From Paracoccus cavernae (GTDB taxonomy: Bacteria; Pseudomonadota; Alphaproteobacteria; Rhodobacterales; Rhodobacteraceae), in the NCBI GenBank assembly GCA_030410095.1, contig JAUFRC010000003.1:1-64000 (forward strand): 64,000 nt of DNA, given 5' to 3'. The notes beneath the pieces are model-generated. The model did not search any database. It was not told the origin of the DNA and was given only the letters and a program-made list of their open reading frames with translations. Position 1 is the stretch's first letter. Every line of letters starts with the position of its first letter. Positions 1-9,137 of the stretch are shown piece after piece. The translations under genes were made by a program, and so were the position numbers.

Positions 1-92
1 CCAAGATCAACGAATCGCTCGCGAAGATGAAAGAAGACGGCCGCTACGACGCGATCTACGAAAAGTGGTTTGGCACCAAGCCGGCCAAGTAA
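1..92 (+). CDS. Amino-acid ABC transporter substrate-binding protein, C-terminal end only
   Basis: The window opens inside this gene. The last 29 codons, ending in TAA, read like the C-terminal helix of a family 3 periplasmic solute-binding protein: the segment DGRYDAIYEKWFG matches the DG-x-YdaIyeKWFG ending of polar amino-acid binding proteins. It is followed by a permease and an ATPase of the same transporter class, so it is the binding component of that importer. Start, signal peptide and ligand site lie outside the window, so the substrate cannot be read. Confidence 0.85.
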   Translation, partial: KINESLAKMKEDGRYDAIYEKWFGTKPAK

Positions 93-93
93 G

Positions 94-116
94 CGCCTCC
101 CGCACCTCCAGAGGCG
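94..116 (+). terminator. Intercistronic hairpin after the binding-protein gene
   Basis: CGCCTC at 94-99 pairs with GAGGCG at 111-116 around an 11-nt loop, one base after the stop codon. There is no T run. Hairpins here often protect the abundant binding-protein mRNA or partly terminate transcription before the permease gene. Weak evidence, based on position and pairing only. Confidence 0.35.
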
Positions 117-158
117 GGCGCGCGCCTCTGATCTTCCCCCATCCGGAGGCATTTTTCC

Positions 159-854
159 GTGAATATCGACTGGTCCGTCATCCCGACCTTCCTGCCTGCC
201 TTGCTTGCCGGCGCGAAGGTCACGCTTTTCATCACATTCTTCGGCCTGATCGGCGGCACGATCCTTGGCGTCCTGACGGGCCTCATGCGCGCTTACGGCA
301 ATAAACTCGTCAATGGTCTGGCGCTGGTCTATGTCGAGCTGATCCGCGGCACGCCCATCGTCGTGCAGGTGATGTTTTTGTATTTCGCGCTGCCGATCAT
401 CTTCAAGATCATCGGGCAAAGCTATGGAATCGAAGCACTTTCCAAGTTCCGCATCAATCCGATGACTGCCGCCGTCCTGACCATCATCATCAATGCCGGC
501 GCCTATATCGCCGAGGTGGTGCGCGGCGCGCTGCAATCGATCCCCAAAGGTCTGAGCGAAGCGGGCCTCGCCATGGGGCTGCCGCGCTGGAAGGTGCTGG
601 CCTATATCGTGGGCCCCCTGGCCTTCCGCCGCATGATCCCGCCGCTCGGCAACCAATATATCGTCTCGCTCAAGGACACCTCGCTCTTCATCGTCATCGG
701 TGTCGCCGAGCTGACGCGGACGGGGCAGGAAATCATGGCCTCGAACTTCCGCGCGGTCGAAATCTGGACGGCGGTCGGCCTCGTCTATCTGGTCATGACC
801 GGCATTTTGTCGATGACCCTCCGTCTCATTGAAAAGCGCATGAGGATCCTGTGA
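159..854 (+). CDS. Polar amino-acid ABC transporter permease
   Basis: Inner-membrane channel subunit of the HisM/GlnP type, 231 aa, intact. The GTG start is chosen because GGAGG lies about 10 bases upstream at 145-149. Hydrophobic segments occur near residues 12-40, 60-85, 95-125 and 190-220. The EAA loop that contacts the ATPase is visible as [20 protein letters not shown] (about residues 140-159). The stop codon overlaps the GTG of the ATPase gene by 4 bases. Only one permease gene is visible, so the channel may be a homodimer, or a second permease lies upstream of the window. Confidence 0.92.
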   Translation: MNIDWSVIPTFLPALLAGAKVTLFITFFGLIGGTILGVLTGLMRAYGNKLVNGLALVYVELIRGTPIVVQVMFLYFALPIIFKIIGQSYGIEALSKFRINPMTAAVLTIIINAGAYIAEVVRGALQSIPKGLSEAGLAMGLPRWKVLAYIVGPLAFRRMIPPLGNQYIVSLKDTSLFIVIGVAELTRTGQEIMASNFRAVEIWTAVGLVYLVMTGILSMTLRLIEKRMRIL

Positions 855-1576
855 GCATCATCGAATTCCGCAAGACCTCGAAAAACTTCGGGGCGGTCCA
901 GGTTCTCAACGAGGTCGATCTGAACATCGACACCGGCGAGGTCGTCGTGCTGATCGGGCCTTCGGGCTCGGGCAAATCGACGCTTTTGCGCTGCATCAAC
1001 GGGCTCGAGCAGATCACCGGCGGCGATCTGGTCGTGGACGGGATGTCGGTGAAATCCGGCAATGCCAATCTGCGCACCATCCGTCAGGAAGCCGGCATGG
1101 TCTTCCAGCAGTTCAACCTTTTCCCCCAGATGACCGCGCTTGAAAACGTGGCTTTCGGTCCGCGCAAGGTCCGCGGCCTGTCGAAATCCGAGGCCGAGGC
1201 GCAGGCGCTGGACCTTCTCGACAAGGTCGGCCTCAAGGAGCGCGCGCATCATTACCCGTCCGAACTGTCGGGCGGCCAGCAGCAGCGCGTCGCGATCGCG
1301 CGGGCTTTGGCGATCCGGCCCAAGGTCATGCTCTTCGACGAGCCGACCTCGGCGCTCGACCCCGAACTCAAGCAAGAGGTGCTCAATGTCATGCGCCAGC
1401 TTGCGACCGAGGGCATGACCATGGTTGTCGTCACCCACGAGATGGGTTTCGCCAAACAGGTCGGCACGCGGCTGATCTTCATGGAACACGGAATAATCTC
1501 GGTGGATGGCGATCCGCGCGAGATGATTGATAACCCGCCAAGCGAGCGGTTGAAGGACTTTCTGCAACATGTCTAA
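851..1576 (+). CDS. Polar amino-acid ABC transporter ATP-binding protein
   Basis: Cytoplasmic ATPase of the GlnQ/HisP class, 241 aa, intact. Walker A is GPSGSGKST (residues 37-45), the Q-loop lies in [10 protein letters not shown], the signature is LSGGQQQR, Walker B is [12 protein letters not shown], and the H-loop is [10 protein letters not shown]. It starts with GTG, overlapping the permease stop, and its end overlaps the next gene by 8 bases. The importer is therefore translationally coupled to the C45-type enzyme that follows. Confidence 0.95.
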   Translation: MSIIEFRKTSKNFGAVQVLNEVDLNIDTGEVVVLIGPSGSGKSTLLRCINGLEQITGGDLVVDGMSVKSGNANLRTIRQEAGMVFQQFNLFPQMTALENVAFGPRKVRGLSKSEAEAQALDLLDKVGLKERAHHYPSELSGGQQQRVAIARALAIRPKVMLFDEPTSALDPELKQEVLNVMRQLATEGMTMVVVTHEMGFAKQVGTRLIFMEHGIISVDGDPREMIDNPPSERLKDFLQHV

Positions 1577-2615
1577 GCAAGCAAACGGCGCCGCCCACGA
1601 ACTCGGCTGGCGCAAGATCGCGGGCTCGACCCCGCGCGAGACCGGACGCGCCCTCGGCGCGGCGGGGCGCGACGCGGTGCACAAGCACCTGCCCTCCTCG
1701 GAGTATTTCCAGCTGATCACCGGCGAGGCCCATGCCGAAGCCGTGGCCCGCATGGCCGAACAGACCCGCCTCCGTTTCCCGAAGATCTGGGAAGAGATCG
1801 AAGGTCTGGCCGAGGGGCTCGAACTCTCGCTCGAGCAAACCTTCGCCTGGAACTGCCGCGGCGATTTGCTGGCGCGCACGCCGGACGGCTGCACCACGAT
1901 CCTGAGCGCCGGCCAATCCGATGGTCCGATGATCGCCCATAACGAAGACGGCCTGCCCTTCTTTCGCGGATCGAGCTTCATCGGCGAATTCGCCCCCGAA
2001 GGCGCACCCGCCTTCCGCGCCTTCTGCTATCCGGGCTCGATCCCGGGTCATACGATGGCTTTCAACGCGGCCGGTCTGGTGCAGGCGGTCAACAACATCC
2101 GCCTGACGGGGACCGAGCCCGATGTCCCGCGCATGGTGCTCGGCCGTGCGGTTCTGTCGGCGGCGGGCCTTGACGAAGCCGTTGCGATCCTGCGCGCCAA
2201 CGCCAATTCCGGCGGCTTCCATTTCGGTCTGGCCTGCGCGGGCGATCCGCGGCTTTTGTCGGTCGAATTCGGGCGCGGCGAGGTCTCGGTCGTGGCGCTT
2301 TCGGGCGTGAACGCCCATGCCAACCATGCGCTGCACCACGAGATCGGGCTGAAGCACCAGATCATCACGCAATCCTCGGGCGATCGCCAGATCCGCGCCG
2401 ATGCGCTGGTCGCCGAAGGACTCGATGCACTGTCGATCCTGCGCGATACCGGCGGCGCGGGCCTGCCGATCCGCCGCGATGCCGAGGATGATCCCGATGA
2501 CGAAAACACCCTCGGGACCGGCATTTTCCACATCAAGGCCGATGGCGTCCATTGGAGCATCTATGACCAAAGCACCGGACCTGCCGCCTATTCCGGCGTC
2601 GACCAGCGGGGCTGA
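1569..2615 (+). CDS. C45-family Ntn acyltransferase/hydrolase
   Basis: 348 aa, intact, related to acyl-CoA:6-aminopenicillanate acyltransferase and the C45 autoproteolytic family. These are N-terminal-nucleophile enzymes that cleave themselves before a cysteine and then hydrolyse or transfer acyl groups on amides. Gly107-Cys108 in DGCTTIL fits the self-cleavage site and nucleophile, and the following MIAHNEDG block is typical of the family. No signal peptide is seen, so it is cytoplasmic. Being coupled to an amino-acid importer, it probably deacylates or processes the imported compound. The true substrate is unknown; penicillin processing is not implied. Confidence 0.78.
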   Translation: MSKQANGAAHELGWRKIAGSTPRETGRALGAAGRDAVHKHLPSSEYFQLITGEAHAEAVARMAEQTRLRFPKIWEEIEGLAEGLELSLEQTFAWNCRGDLLARTPDGCTTILSAGQSDGPMIAHNEDGLPFFRGSSFIGEFAPEGAPAFRAFCYPGSIPGHTMAFNAAGLVQAVNNIRLTGTEPDVPRMVLGRAVLSAAGLDEAVAILRANANSGGFHFGLACAGDPRLLSVEFGRGEVSVVALSGVNAHANHALHHEIGLKHQIITQSSGDRQIRADALVAEGLDALSILRDTGGAGLPIRRDAEDDPDDENTLGTGIFHIKADGVHWSIYDQSTGPAAYSGVDQRG

Positions 2616-3572
2616 GGCGGGGCAGTCGGGACGAAAAGCGGGCAAAACCGGCACGGGCGGAGGCATTCCGCCCGAGGCCGGCGCGCCCCTCTCCCCCGCG
2701 AATTTCGAGGAATTGCGCGCTCTGGCCGTGGCGATCGCGCGCGGCGAGGCACGGGTCAGTCTGGGCAGCAAGGCGCGGGCGGCTTTGGGCCATCTGCTCG
2801 AATTGTCGGGCCATCCCGCGCTTTTGTCGATCACCAGCCTCGCCGAACATCTCGGCGTCAATCCCTCGACGCTGACGCGGCTGTCGCATGCGCTCGGCTA
2901 TCCGGGGTTCCCCGCCTTCCAGCGCGTGCTTTTGTCGTCATCGATGAATGCGCCGGGGATTTTCTATGCGCGGCAGGCCGAAGGCGCGCTGGTTGCGGGC
3001 AATAGCCTGCGCGGTGCGGTCACGCGGCTTTGTCGCGAAAATCAGGCCAATATCGACCGTTTCGTCGATCACTTCGACGAGGCGGGTTTTGCCGAGGCGG
3101 TCACGATGATCATGGCTGCGCCCCGCGTCGCGGTCCACGGCATCCGGCAATTTCACGCATTGGCAAGCTTTCTGGCCTACGGGCTGCGCATGATCCGCGC
3201 CGATGTCGTCATGCTGGACGGCAACAATCTCGGGATTGCCGAAGGGCTGGCCACTCTTGGTCCGCAGGATGTGCTGATCTCGGCCAGCTGCACCCCTATT
3301 CGGCGACGGTGATCGAGGTCGCGAATGCCGCGCGGGAAGCGGGGATCGCCACGGTCGCGATCACCGATCTGGCCAGCTCGCCGCTGGTGCCGAGCTCGCG
3401 CGCGGCGGTGCTCGTCGGGCATCAGTCGAGCTTCATCTCGAACAGCATCGGGGCCTTCATGGTCGCGGCGGAATGCCTGATCAACGCCTGCGCCGCCCAT
3501 CGCCCCGAAGAGACCCGCGCCGCTTTGCAGGCACGGGCCAGGATGATCCGGCGGCTGGGAATCGAGGTCTAG
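2563..3572 (+). CDS. RpiR-family transcriptional regulator (one frame break)
   Basis: An N-terminal helix-turn-helix of RpiR type (SITSLAEHLGVNPSTLTRLS) is followed by a SIS domain (VAVHGIRQFHALASFLAY ... VIEVANAAREAGIATVAITD). The ATG at 2563 has GGAG about 8 bases upstream and lies inside the end of the C45 gene, a 53-base overlap. The reading frame shifts near 3290: LISAS continues as HPYSATVIEV in another frame. I read this as a single-base sequencing error. RpiR regulators usually sense sugar phosphates through SIS, but several act in amine and amino-acid catabolism. It probably controls this operon. Confidence 0.82.
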
Positions 3573-3630
3573 GCGGGGCGGGGTCGTCTCCGCCCGAGCG
3601 GGCGGTCCGCGCCGCTCTGCCCTGTTCCGG

Positions 3631-3669
3631 TCTGGTGGCGCGGCGGTTCAGCCCAGCCGCGCCACCAGA
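3631..3669. terminator. Perfect 14-bp inverted repeat between convergent genes
   Basis: TCTGGTGGCGCGGC at 3631-3644 and its exact complement at 3656-3669 flank an 11-nt loop. The loop contains the stop codon of the BKACE gene (3648-3650). No T run follows on either strand. The position between convergent RpiR and BKACE genes suggests a two-way terminator or mRNA end-protecting hairpin. Confidence 0.5.
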
Positions 3670-4402
3670 TCCGCCACCCGCGCGGCATTGCTGTCGGCAA
3701 GCCGCCCGTCGGGGTGGTGGAGGTTGTTCTCGAAACCGATCCGCGCCTTGCCGCCAAGCGCCAGCGCCGCGATCAGGCAATCGGTTTCCGATTGGCCAAA
3801 AGCGCAAAGCCCCCAATCAACCTTGCGGTCCGCGAAATGCGCCGCACGCCGCGCGACGTCCGTAGGGTCCGAGACCTGACCGACCGAATAGCGCCCCAGC
3901 ACATGCAGGATCTGCGGCACTTCGTCCGGAATCACGAGTTTGTCATGCAAGGCAATGAATTCGCGGCATTCTTCCTCGCTGTAAAGAATGTGCTGAACCC
4001 CGATGCCTTCCACTTTGCAGAAGGCGAAAAGATCGGCGGTCGCGGCTTCGTCGCCGTCCGACAGGATCTCGCGCATCCCGATCGAGACCTGTTTGGGCCG
4101 CAGGTCGCGCACCAGATCGCGCTGGACCTGTGCGGAATACTGCCCGACCGCCTCGGTGGTGATCTGGACGAAAAAGCCTGGAAAGGCGCGGTCGGTCTCG
4201 GCCAGAAGCTCGCGGTAAAGGCCCGCGTCAAGGCTGTGTTTTCCTCGGCGTCGCGGATATGGGCGTGAAGACCGTCCGCGCCGGCGGCAATCGCGGCGCG
4301 GGTTTCCTCGATGACTTCGGCCACCGTCACCGGCAGGCGGGGATGGTCGGCCTTGGTTTTGCGCGCCCCGTTCGGCGCGAGCATGATGCGGGGAAGCGCC
4401 AT
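3648..4402 (-). CDS. BKACE (DUF849) beta-keto acid cleavage enzyme (one frame break)
   Basis: Beta-keto acid cleavage enzymes condense a 3-keto acid with acetyl-CoA and release acetoacetate plus a new CoA ester, using a zinc-bound TIM barrel. The N-terminus LPRIMLAPNGARKTKADHP and the segment AGADGLHAHIRDA, with the HxH zinc ligands, are diagnostic. So are RPKQVSIGMREI and, near the C-terminus, ARIGFENNLHHPDGRLADSN. The frame breaks near 4230; DAGLYRELLAETDRAFPGFF can be read between the two pieces. It overlaps the aminotransferase stop by one base, so the two genes are coupled. Substrate specificity cannot be read. Confidence 0.85.
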
Positions 4403-5718
4403 CAGCCCACCACCGCGCGGATCGCGCCCGAGATGCGCTCGACGATCAGATCGACCTCCTCCGCGGTGATGATATAGGGCGGCGCGAGCAGGATGTGGTC
4501 GCCCCTGATGCCGTCGATCGTCCCGCCCATCGGATAGGACATGAGGCCGCGCGCCATTGCCTCTTTCTTGATTTTGGCGTGGGTCTTGAGCTTGGGGTCA
4601 AGGGTTCTTTGCTGGCGCGGTCGGCGACCAGCTCGATGCCGCGAAACAGCCCGCGACCGCGGATGTCGCCGACATTGGGGTGATCGCCAAGCGCGGCCGT
4701 CAGCCCGTCCTGCAGGCGTTGACCCATCGCGTTCACATTCTCCATCAGGCCGGGGCGGGTCATGATCTCGACCACTTTATCGGCCGCAGCCGCCGCAACC
4801 GGATGGCCGAGATAGGTATGGCCATGCTGGAACAACCCCGAGCCGTTGCGGAAGGCGTCGTAGATTTTCGTCGACAGAAGCAGCGCGCCCACCGGCTGGT
4901 AGCCACCGCCCAGACCCTTGGCGATTGTCACGATATCCGGGACAATCCCTCTTGCTCGAACGCGAAGATCGAGCCGGTCCGGCCCATGCCGCACATCACC
5001 TCGTCAAGGATCAGCAGCACGCCGTATTTGTCGCAAACCGCTCGGATCTGCTTGAAGTAACCGGCCACGGCAGGCACCGCGCCAAGCGTTGCCCACCACC
5101 GGCTCGGCCACGAAAGCGATGACCTCGTCGGCACCCAAGGCAAGGATCTGGTCCTCCAGCTCGCGGGCGAGACGGGCGGCATAGGCCTCGGGGCCTTCCT
5201 GCGCGCCCATGTCGCGATAGGCGTAGCAGGGCGAGACGTGGTGCGTCTCTGGCAGGATCGGCTGGAATTGCGCGCGCCGCCAGGCATTGCCGCCCGTCGC
5301 AAGCGCGCCGATCGTATTGCCGTGATAGCTTTGCCGGCGCGCGATGATATGGCGGCGCTGCGGCTGGCCGATCTCGACGAAATATTGCCGCGCCATTTTC
5401 AGCGCCGCCTCGACCGCCTCTGAGCCGCCGGACACGAGATAGACGTAATCGAGCCCCTCGGGCGTCAGCCCGACCAGACGTTCGGCGAGGGATTCCGCCG
5501 CATCGGTGGTGAAAAACGATGTATGCGCATAGGCGATCTTGTCCATCTGCGCGCGCATCGCATCCAGCACCTCGGCATTGCCGTGGCCAAGGCTGGTGAC
5601 CGCCGCCCCGCCCGAGCCGTCGAGATAACGCCGCCCCTCGGAGTCGGTGATCCAGACACCCTGCCCCGCGACGGCGCGGGAGATCGGGTCCGATGCTGCG
5701 ATGGAGGATTTTCGTCAT
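4402..5718 (-). CDS. Class III aminotransferase (omega-transaminase type, about four frame breaks)
   Basis: A PLP-dependent fold-type I aminotransferase of about 440 aa. N-terminal MTKILHRSIG is followed by the substrate-entry block GHGNAEVLDAMRAQMD, GGSEAVEAALKMARQY (phosphate-binding Gly-Ser), HHVSPCYAYRD, LILDEVMCGMGRTG (the PLP-binding Asp) and TIAKGLGGGYQPVGA with the Schiff-base lysine. It ends in GDHILLAPPYIITAEEVD. Breaks lie near 5685, 5095, 4955 and 4600, each with clear continuation. It is translated just before BKACE. An amino compound could be transaminated to a keto acid and then cleaved by BKACE. Confidence 0.86.
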
Positions 5719-5756
5719 GATGCTGGTCCCGATGGCGCGAATCACGCGCAATTGCT

Positions 5757-5766
5757 GAAACGTTTC
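5757..5766. promoter_or_regulatory. Palindrome GAAACGTTTC, candidate RpiR operator
   Basis: A perfect 10-bp palindrome lies in the 198-bp divergent region, 39 bp upstream of the aminotransferase start. Further GAAAC/GTTTC half sites lie close by (5803-5807, 5892-5896). RpiR-family operators are often palindromes of this kind. Assignment to the neighbouring RpiR gene is inference. Confidence 0.4.
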
Positions 5767-5916
5767 TTCGACTGTGCACCGCGCCGGAAGAATTGCAACA
5801 TCCGTTTCATTATGACAGATTGGATTCATTCAGATCGCTCCATGTCGCGCCGCCATTCCTATTATGCTTGGAATCCGCGCAAGGATGCGGAAACATGATC
5901 CGGCCTGCCCCGAAAG

Positions 5917-6816
5917 ATGAAACAGATGTCGCAAAACGGTCCCCTTCACCAACAGCTGATCGACCGTTTCGACGAAATGTCGCCGCAGCTTCAGCAGGCT
6001 GCGCGCTATCTGATTGAAAATCCGCAGGAAATTGCTCTCCGCTCGATGCGAGAGCTGGCGCGTAATGCCGGCGTCCAGCCTGCGACCATGACCCGGCTCG
6101 CAAAATTTATCGAGCTGTCGGGCTATGAGGATCTGCGTCGCGAACAGGCGCGGCTGATCCGTCAGGGCGGCGAGGGCTTTGTCCATCGCGCGCTCGAAAG
6201 CGACCGCAATCTGGTCGCGGGCAGTCCGGAGGGGCTCGCGCAGGAGGTGCTTGGGGGCCTTGCCGCGCAGATCGAGCAGCTGCGCCAGCCCCAGACCATC
6301 GCGCGCCTGACCGGTGCCGCCGATTGTCTGGCGGGCGCGCGGCGCATCTATGTGCAGGGCGCCCGCTCGTGTCATTCGGTCGCGTGGCAGTTCCATTACG
6401 TCCTCTCGCTCATGGGCGAAAAGACGGTGCTTCTGGAGGCACCGGGGGCACGGGGCCGATGCCTTGATGCGCGCCGAGGCGGGCGATGTCCTTTGGTGAT
6501 CGCGGTCAGCCCCTATTCGCGCCAGAGCCTCGATGTCGCCAATCTCGCGCGCGAGCGCGGGCTAAAGCTGGTGGCGATCACCGATAGCGCGGTCTCGCCG
6601 CTGCTGTCTTTGGCCGATCATGCCGTGCTCTGCCCGACCGCCAGCCCGACCTTTTTCCACAGTCTGACCCCCGCGATGGCGGTTTGCGAGGTGCTTTGCG
6701 GGCTTTTGGCCAAGGCCGACCGCGGCGCGGCGCTCGAAGCTTTGGCGAAAACCGACGCCCAGCTCCGCGCGCTCGAGGCCTATGCGGCGGCGATCCCCAA
6801 GCGCAAGATCGGCTAG
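5917..6816 (+). CDS. RpiR-family transcriptional regulator, second copy
   Basis: 299 aa with an HTH near residues 45-65 (ARNAGVQPATMTRLAKFIEL) and a SIS domain from about residue 130 (RIYVQGARSCHSVAWQFHY ... VIAVSPYSRQSLDVANLARERG). The frame looks open, but residues about 176-192 are unlike the family. Shifting one frame across 6440-6495 restores GHGADALMRAEAGDVL, so an extra G near 6440 and a missing T near 6493 cancel out. It is divergent from the aminotransferase-BKACE pair and is its likely regulator. A start at 5926 is possible. Confidence 0.85.
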   Translation: MKQMSQNGPLHQQLIDRFDEMSPQLQQAARYLIENPQEIALRSMRELARNAGVQPATMTRLAKFIELSGYEDLRREQARLIRQGGEGFVHRALESDRNLVAGSPEGLAQEVLGGLAAQIEQLRQPQTIARLTGAADCLAGARRIYVQGARSCHSVAWQFHYVLSLMGEKTVLLEAPGARGRCLDARRGGRCPLVIAVSPYSRQSLDVANLARERGLKLVAITDSAVSPLLSLADHAVLCPTASPTFFHSLTPAMAVCEVLCGLLAKADRGAALEALAKTDAQLRALEAYAAAIPKRKIG

Positions 6817-6885
6817 GGCGATTGCGGCAGCCTCGGCCCGCCGGCGGCGCTTGAAACCGCGCGGCTTTTGCGCCGATATGGCGGG

Positions 6886-8416
6886 ATGAACCACATCGCC
6901 CCTCTCCGGATATGGCCCCTTCTCGGCTGGTTTGTCGCCGCGGCCCTGTGCCTTGGCGCGGTGGCTTTGGCCAATTACCGCAACGGGCTCGCGACGCTGG
7001 TGACCGGCCTGTCGGAGGCCGAGACGGTGCTGGCCGAAAAGCTTGCCCAGCATGACGCCCATCTGACCGCGCTGGCGGCCTTGGCGCGGATGCCGGTCGA
7101 AAGCGGCCCTTCGGCGGGGGTCGCACCTTCGGCCAGCGTGCAGGTTCTGGCCGAGGCGATCGAGACCTTCTACCCCCGCATCACCGAAATCGCGACGATC
7201 GACGCCGGCACGGCGCGCGAGATCCGCTATGGCGGGGCCTCCGGTCCGCAGGCGGGCCCCTCGGATGTGGCGGCCTTGCCCGAGCTGGAAAAGGCGGGCA
7301 GCAGCGCGCTGCGCATTCAGGCGGGTCTGGCGGAATACGAAATCGTCAAACTCGCGGCACCGGGGCTGTTTTTGCGCATGCGGATCAATGCCCGCGCTTT
7401 GCTTGATCCGGTGCTCATGGCGCGGGGCGACGGGTTCCGCCTGTCTTTCGGCCCCGATCTTCTGGTCGGCAACGATCCCGCCCCCGCCCTGCTGACCGCG
7501 AGCCGCGCGGTTGCGGTCAATAGCGCGAGCCAGCCTCTCCGGCTCGAAATGACCCATGGTTTCACCCTTGGCGATCTGCTGCCTTTCGTAGTGGTTGTGC
7601 CGCTTTTGCTGGGCCTTGGCGCGATTGCCTTGCTGATCGGGGCCTATCGCCGCGCCGTCCTCGCCCGTCGTCAGGGCGAGATCCGCGCCGCGCTTTTGGA
7701 ACAGGAGACGCGGCTCGCACATGCGGGACGGGTCAATGCGCTGGGAGAGATGGCCTCGGGGATCGCGCACGAGCTGGCACAGCCGGTCGCGGCGCTCCTG
7801 AGCCAAAGTCAGGCGGCGCGGCGCGCGATGGAGCAGGACCGCCGCGATATCCTGACCCTCGCCCTTGATGCCAATGTCGGCGAGGCCAAGCGCGCGGGCG
7901 ATATTCTGGCGCGGATGCGGGCGAGCATCGCGGGCGAGGCCCCGATTCTGGCCGATGTCGCGGTGCGTGACGCTTTGGCCGATGCCTTGGCGCTGATCCG
8001 GCCGCAGCTTGCGCAACAGGGCATTGCCTTCGTGCTCGACGATACGGCCGAGGGGCCTCGATCCGCATCGATTCCATCGCCTTCCAGCAGGTCCTGCACA
8101 ATCTTTTGCGCAATGGCGCGGATGCTTTGATGGCCGATCCGCCCGAGGGCGGGCCGCGCCTTTCGCTTTCGGCGCGGCTCGAGGACGCTGGGTCGAGATC
8201 ACGGTCAAGGACAACGGCGCAGGCATTCCCGCCGCCGTACTGCCGCGCATTTTCGAGCCTTTCTTCACCACCAAGACCGAAGGCATGGGCCTTGGCCTGC
8301 CGCTTTCCGCCCGCCTGATCGAGCAGATGGAGGGCACGATTTCCGCCACCAGCGATCACGGCGCGCAATTCACCATCCGCCTGCCGCTGCGGGCCACTTC
8401 AGGGGAGGGGCGATGA
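6886..8416 (+). CDS. Membrane sensor histidine kinase (two frame breaks)
   Basis: A sensor with an N-terminal membrane helix (residues about 8-28), a periplasmic domain of about 190 aa and a second helix (FVVVVPLLLGLGAIALLIGAY). The kinase core follows: H-box ASGIAHELAQPVAALL with the phosphorylated His, N-box LLRNGADALM, G1 DNGAGIP, F-box IFEPFFTTK and G2 GMGLGLPLS. Breaks occur near 8058 and 8190. The arrangement resembles DctB/FixL-type kinases. Its TGA overlaps the response-regulator ATG by 4 bases. The signal it senses is unknown. Confidence 0.88.
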
Positions 8417-8993
8417 TTTATCTCGTCGATGACGACGAAGCCGTGCGCAATGCGCTGGCGCTTTTGCTCGCGACCTACGGCAAGGAGGTCGCGACCTTCC
8501 CGATGCCGCGCATTTTCTCGCCCATGTCCGGCGCGACAAACCGGGGATCGTGATCCTCGATCTGCGCATGCCGACGGTCAGCGGGCTGCAGCTGATGGAA
8601 CAGCTTGGCGCGCGCGGCACCGACTGGCCGCGCATCATGATCACCGGCCACGGCGATGTCGCGGCCTGCCGGCGTGCCTTTCGTGCGGGCGTCACCGATT
8701 TCCTGACCAAACCCGTGGACGAACATGTCCTGATGGATGCCGTCACCCTTGCCGAGGCGCAGCTTGCCGAGCATTTCGCCCGCGACGAGGCCCGCGCCCA
8801 GCTTGCGCTTTTGACCGCGCGCGAGGCCGAGGTGATCGCGCTGATCGCCAAGGGCCTCGGTACCAAGGAGATCGCCAATGCGCTGGAGGTCTCGGTGCGA
8901 ACGGTCGACAGCCACCGCGCCAGCATCGCGACCAAACTCGGCACGGCCTCGATTGCCGAACAGACGCGGCTCTGGATGCAGATCAAGGGCTGA
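8413..8993 (+). CDS. FixJ/NarL-type response regulator (one frame break)
   Basis: A receiver domain begins MIYLVDDDEAVRNAL with the acidic pair; the phosphorylated Asp is in IVILDLRMP, and the switch Thr and Lys in MITGHGD and FLTKPVDE. The C-terminal LuxR-type HTH reads LTAREAEVIALIAKGLGTKE and VSVRTVDSHRASI. A missing C near 8503 breaks the frame: FP then DAAHFLAHVRRDKPG. GGGGAGGGG precedes the ATG. It pairs with the kinase just upstream. Targets are unknown; the next gene downstream is a candidate. Confidence 0.88.
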
Positions 8994-9034
8994 AGGCCGC
9001 GCCGCATTTCGTCCGTCTTTCGCTCCGAAAACGG

Positions 9035-9056
9035 CCCTCGGTAATCCTACCGAGGG
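9035..9056 (+). terminator. Rho-independent-like terminator after the two-component operon
   Basis: CCCTCGGTA and TACCGAGGG form a 9-bp stem with a 4-nt loop, followed by CTTTCGGTTTTCC. It lies 41 bases after the response-regulator stop, so the secreted protein downstream has its own promoter. Confidence 0.75.
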
Positions 9057-9137
9057 CTTTCGGTTTTCCTGCGAATAGTGCGGCGGGCGCGGCGGGTTAG
9101 CTTTTGGTCATCACGACACACCATTCAGGAGCTTCCG

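Noticed and set aside
785-1981. 398-codon minus-strand open frame opposite the ABC ATPase
   Set aside because: Antisense of a gene with perfect Walker motifs; no domain of its own.
1569-2615. Penicillin acyltransferase or beta-lactam biosynthesis
   Set aside because: The C45 family is broad, and no beta-lactam biosynthetic genes are near. Only the Ntn fold and nucleophile can be supported.
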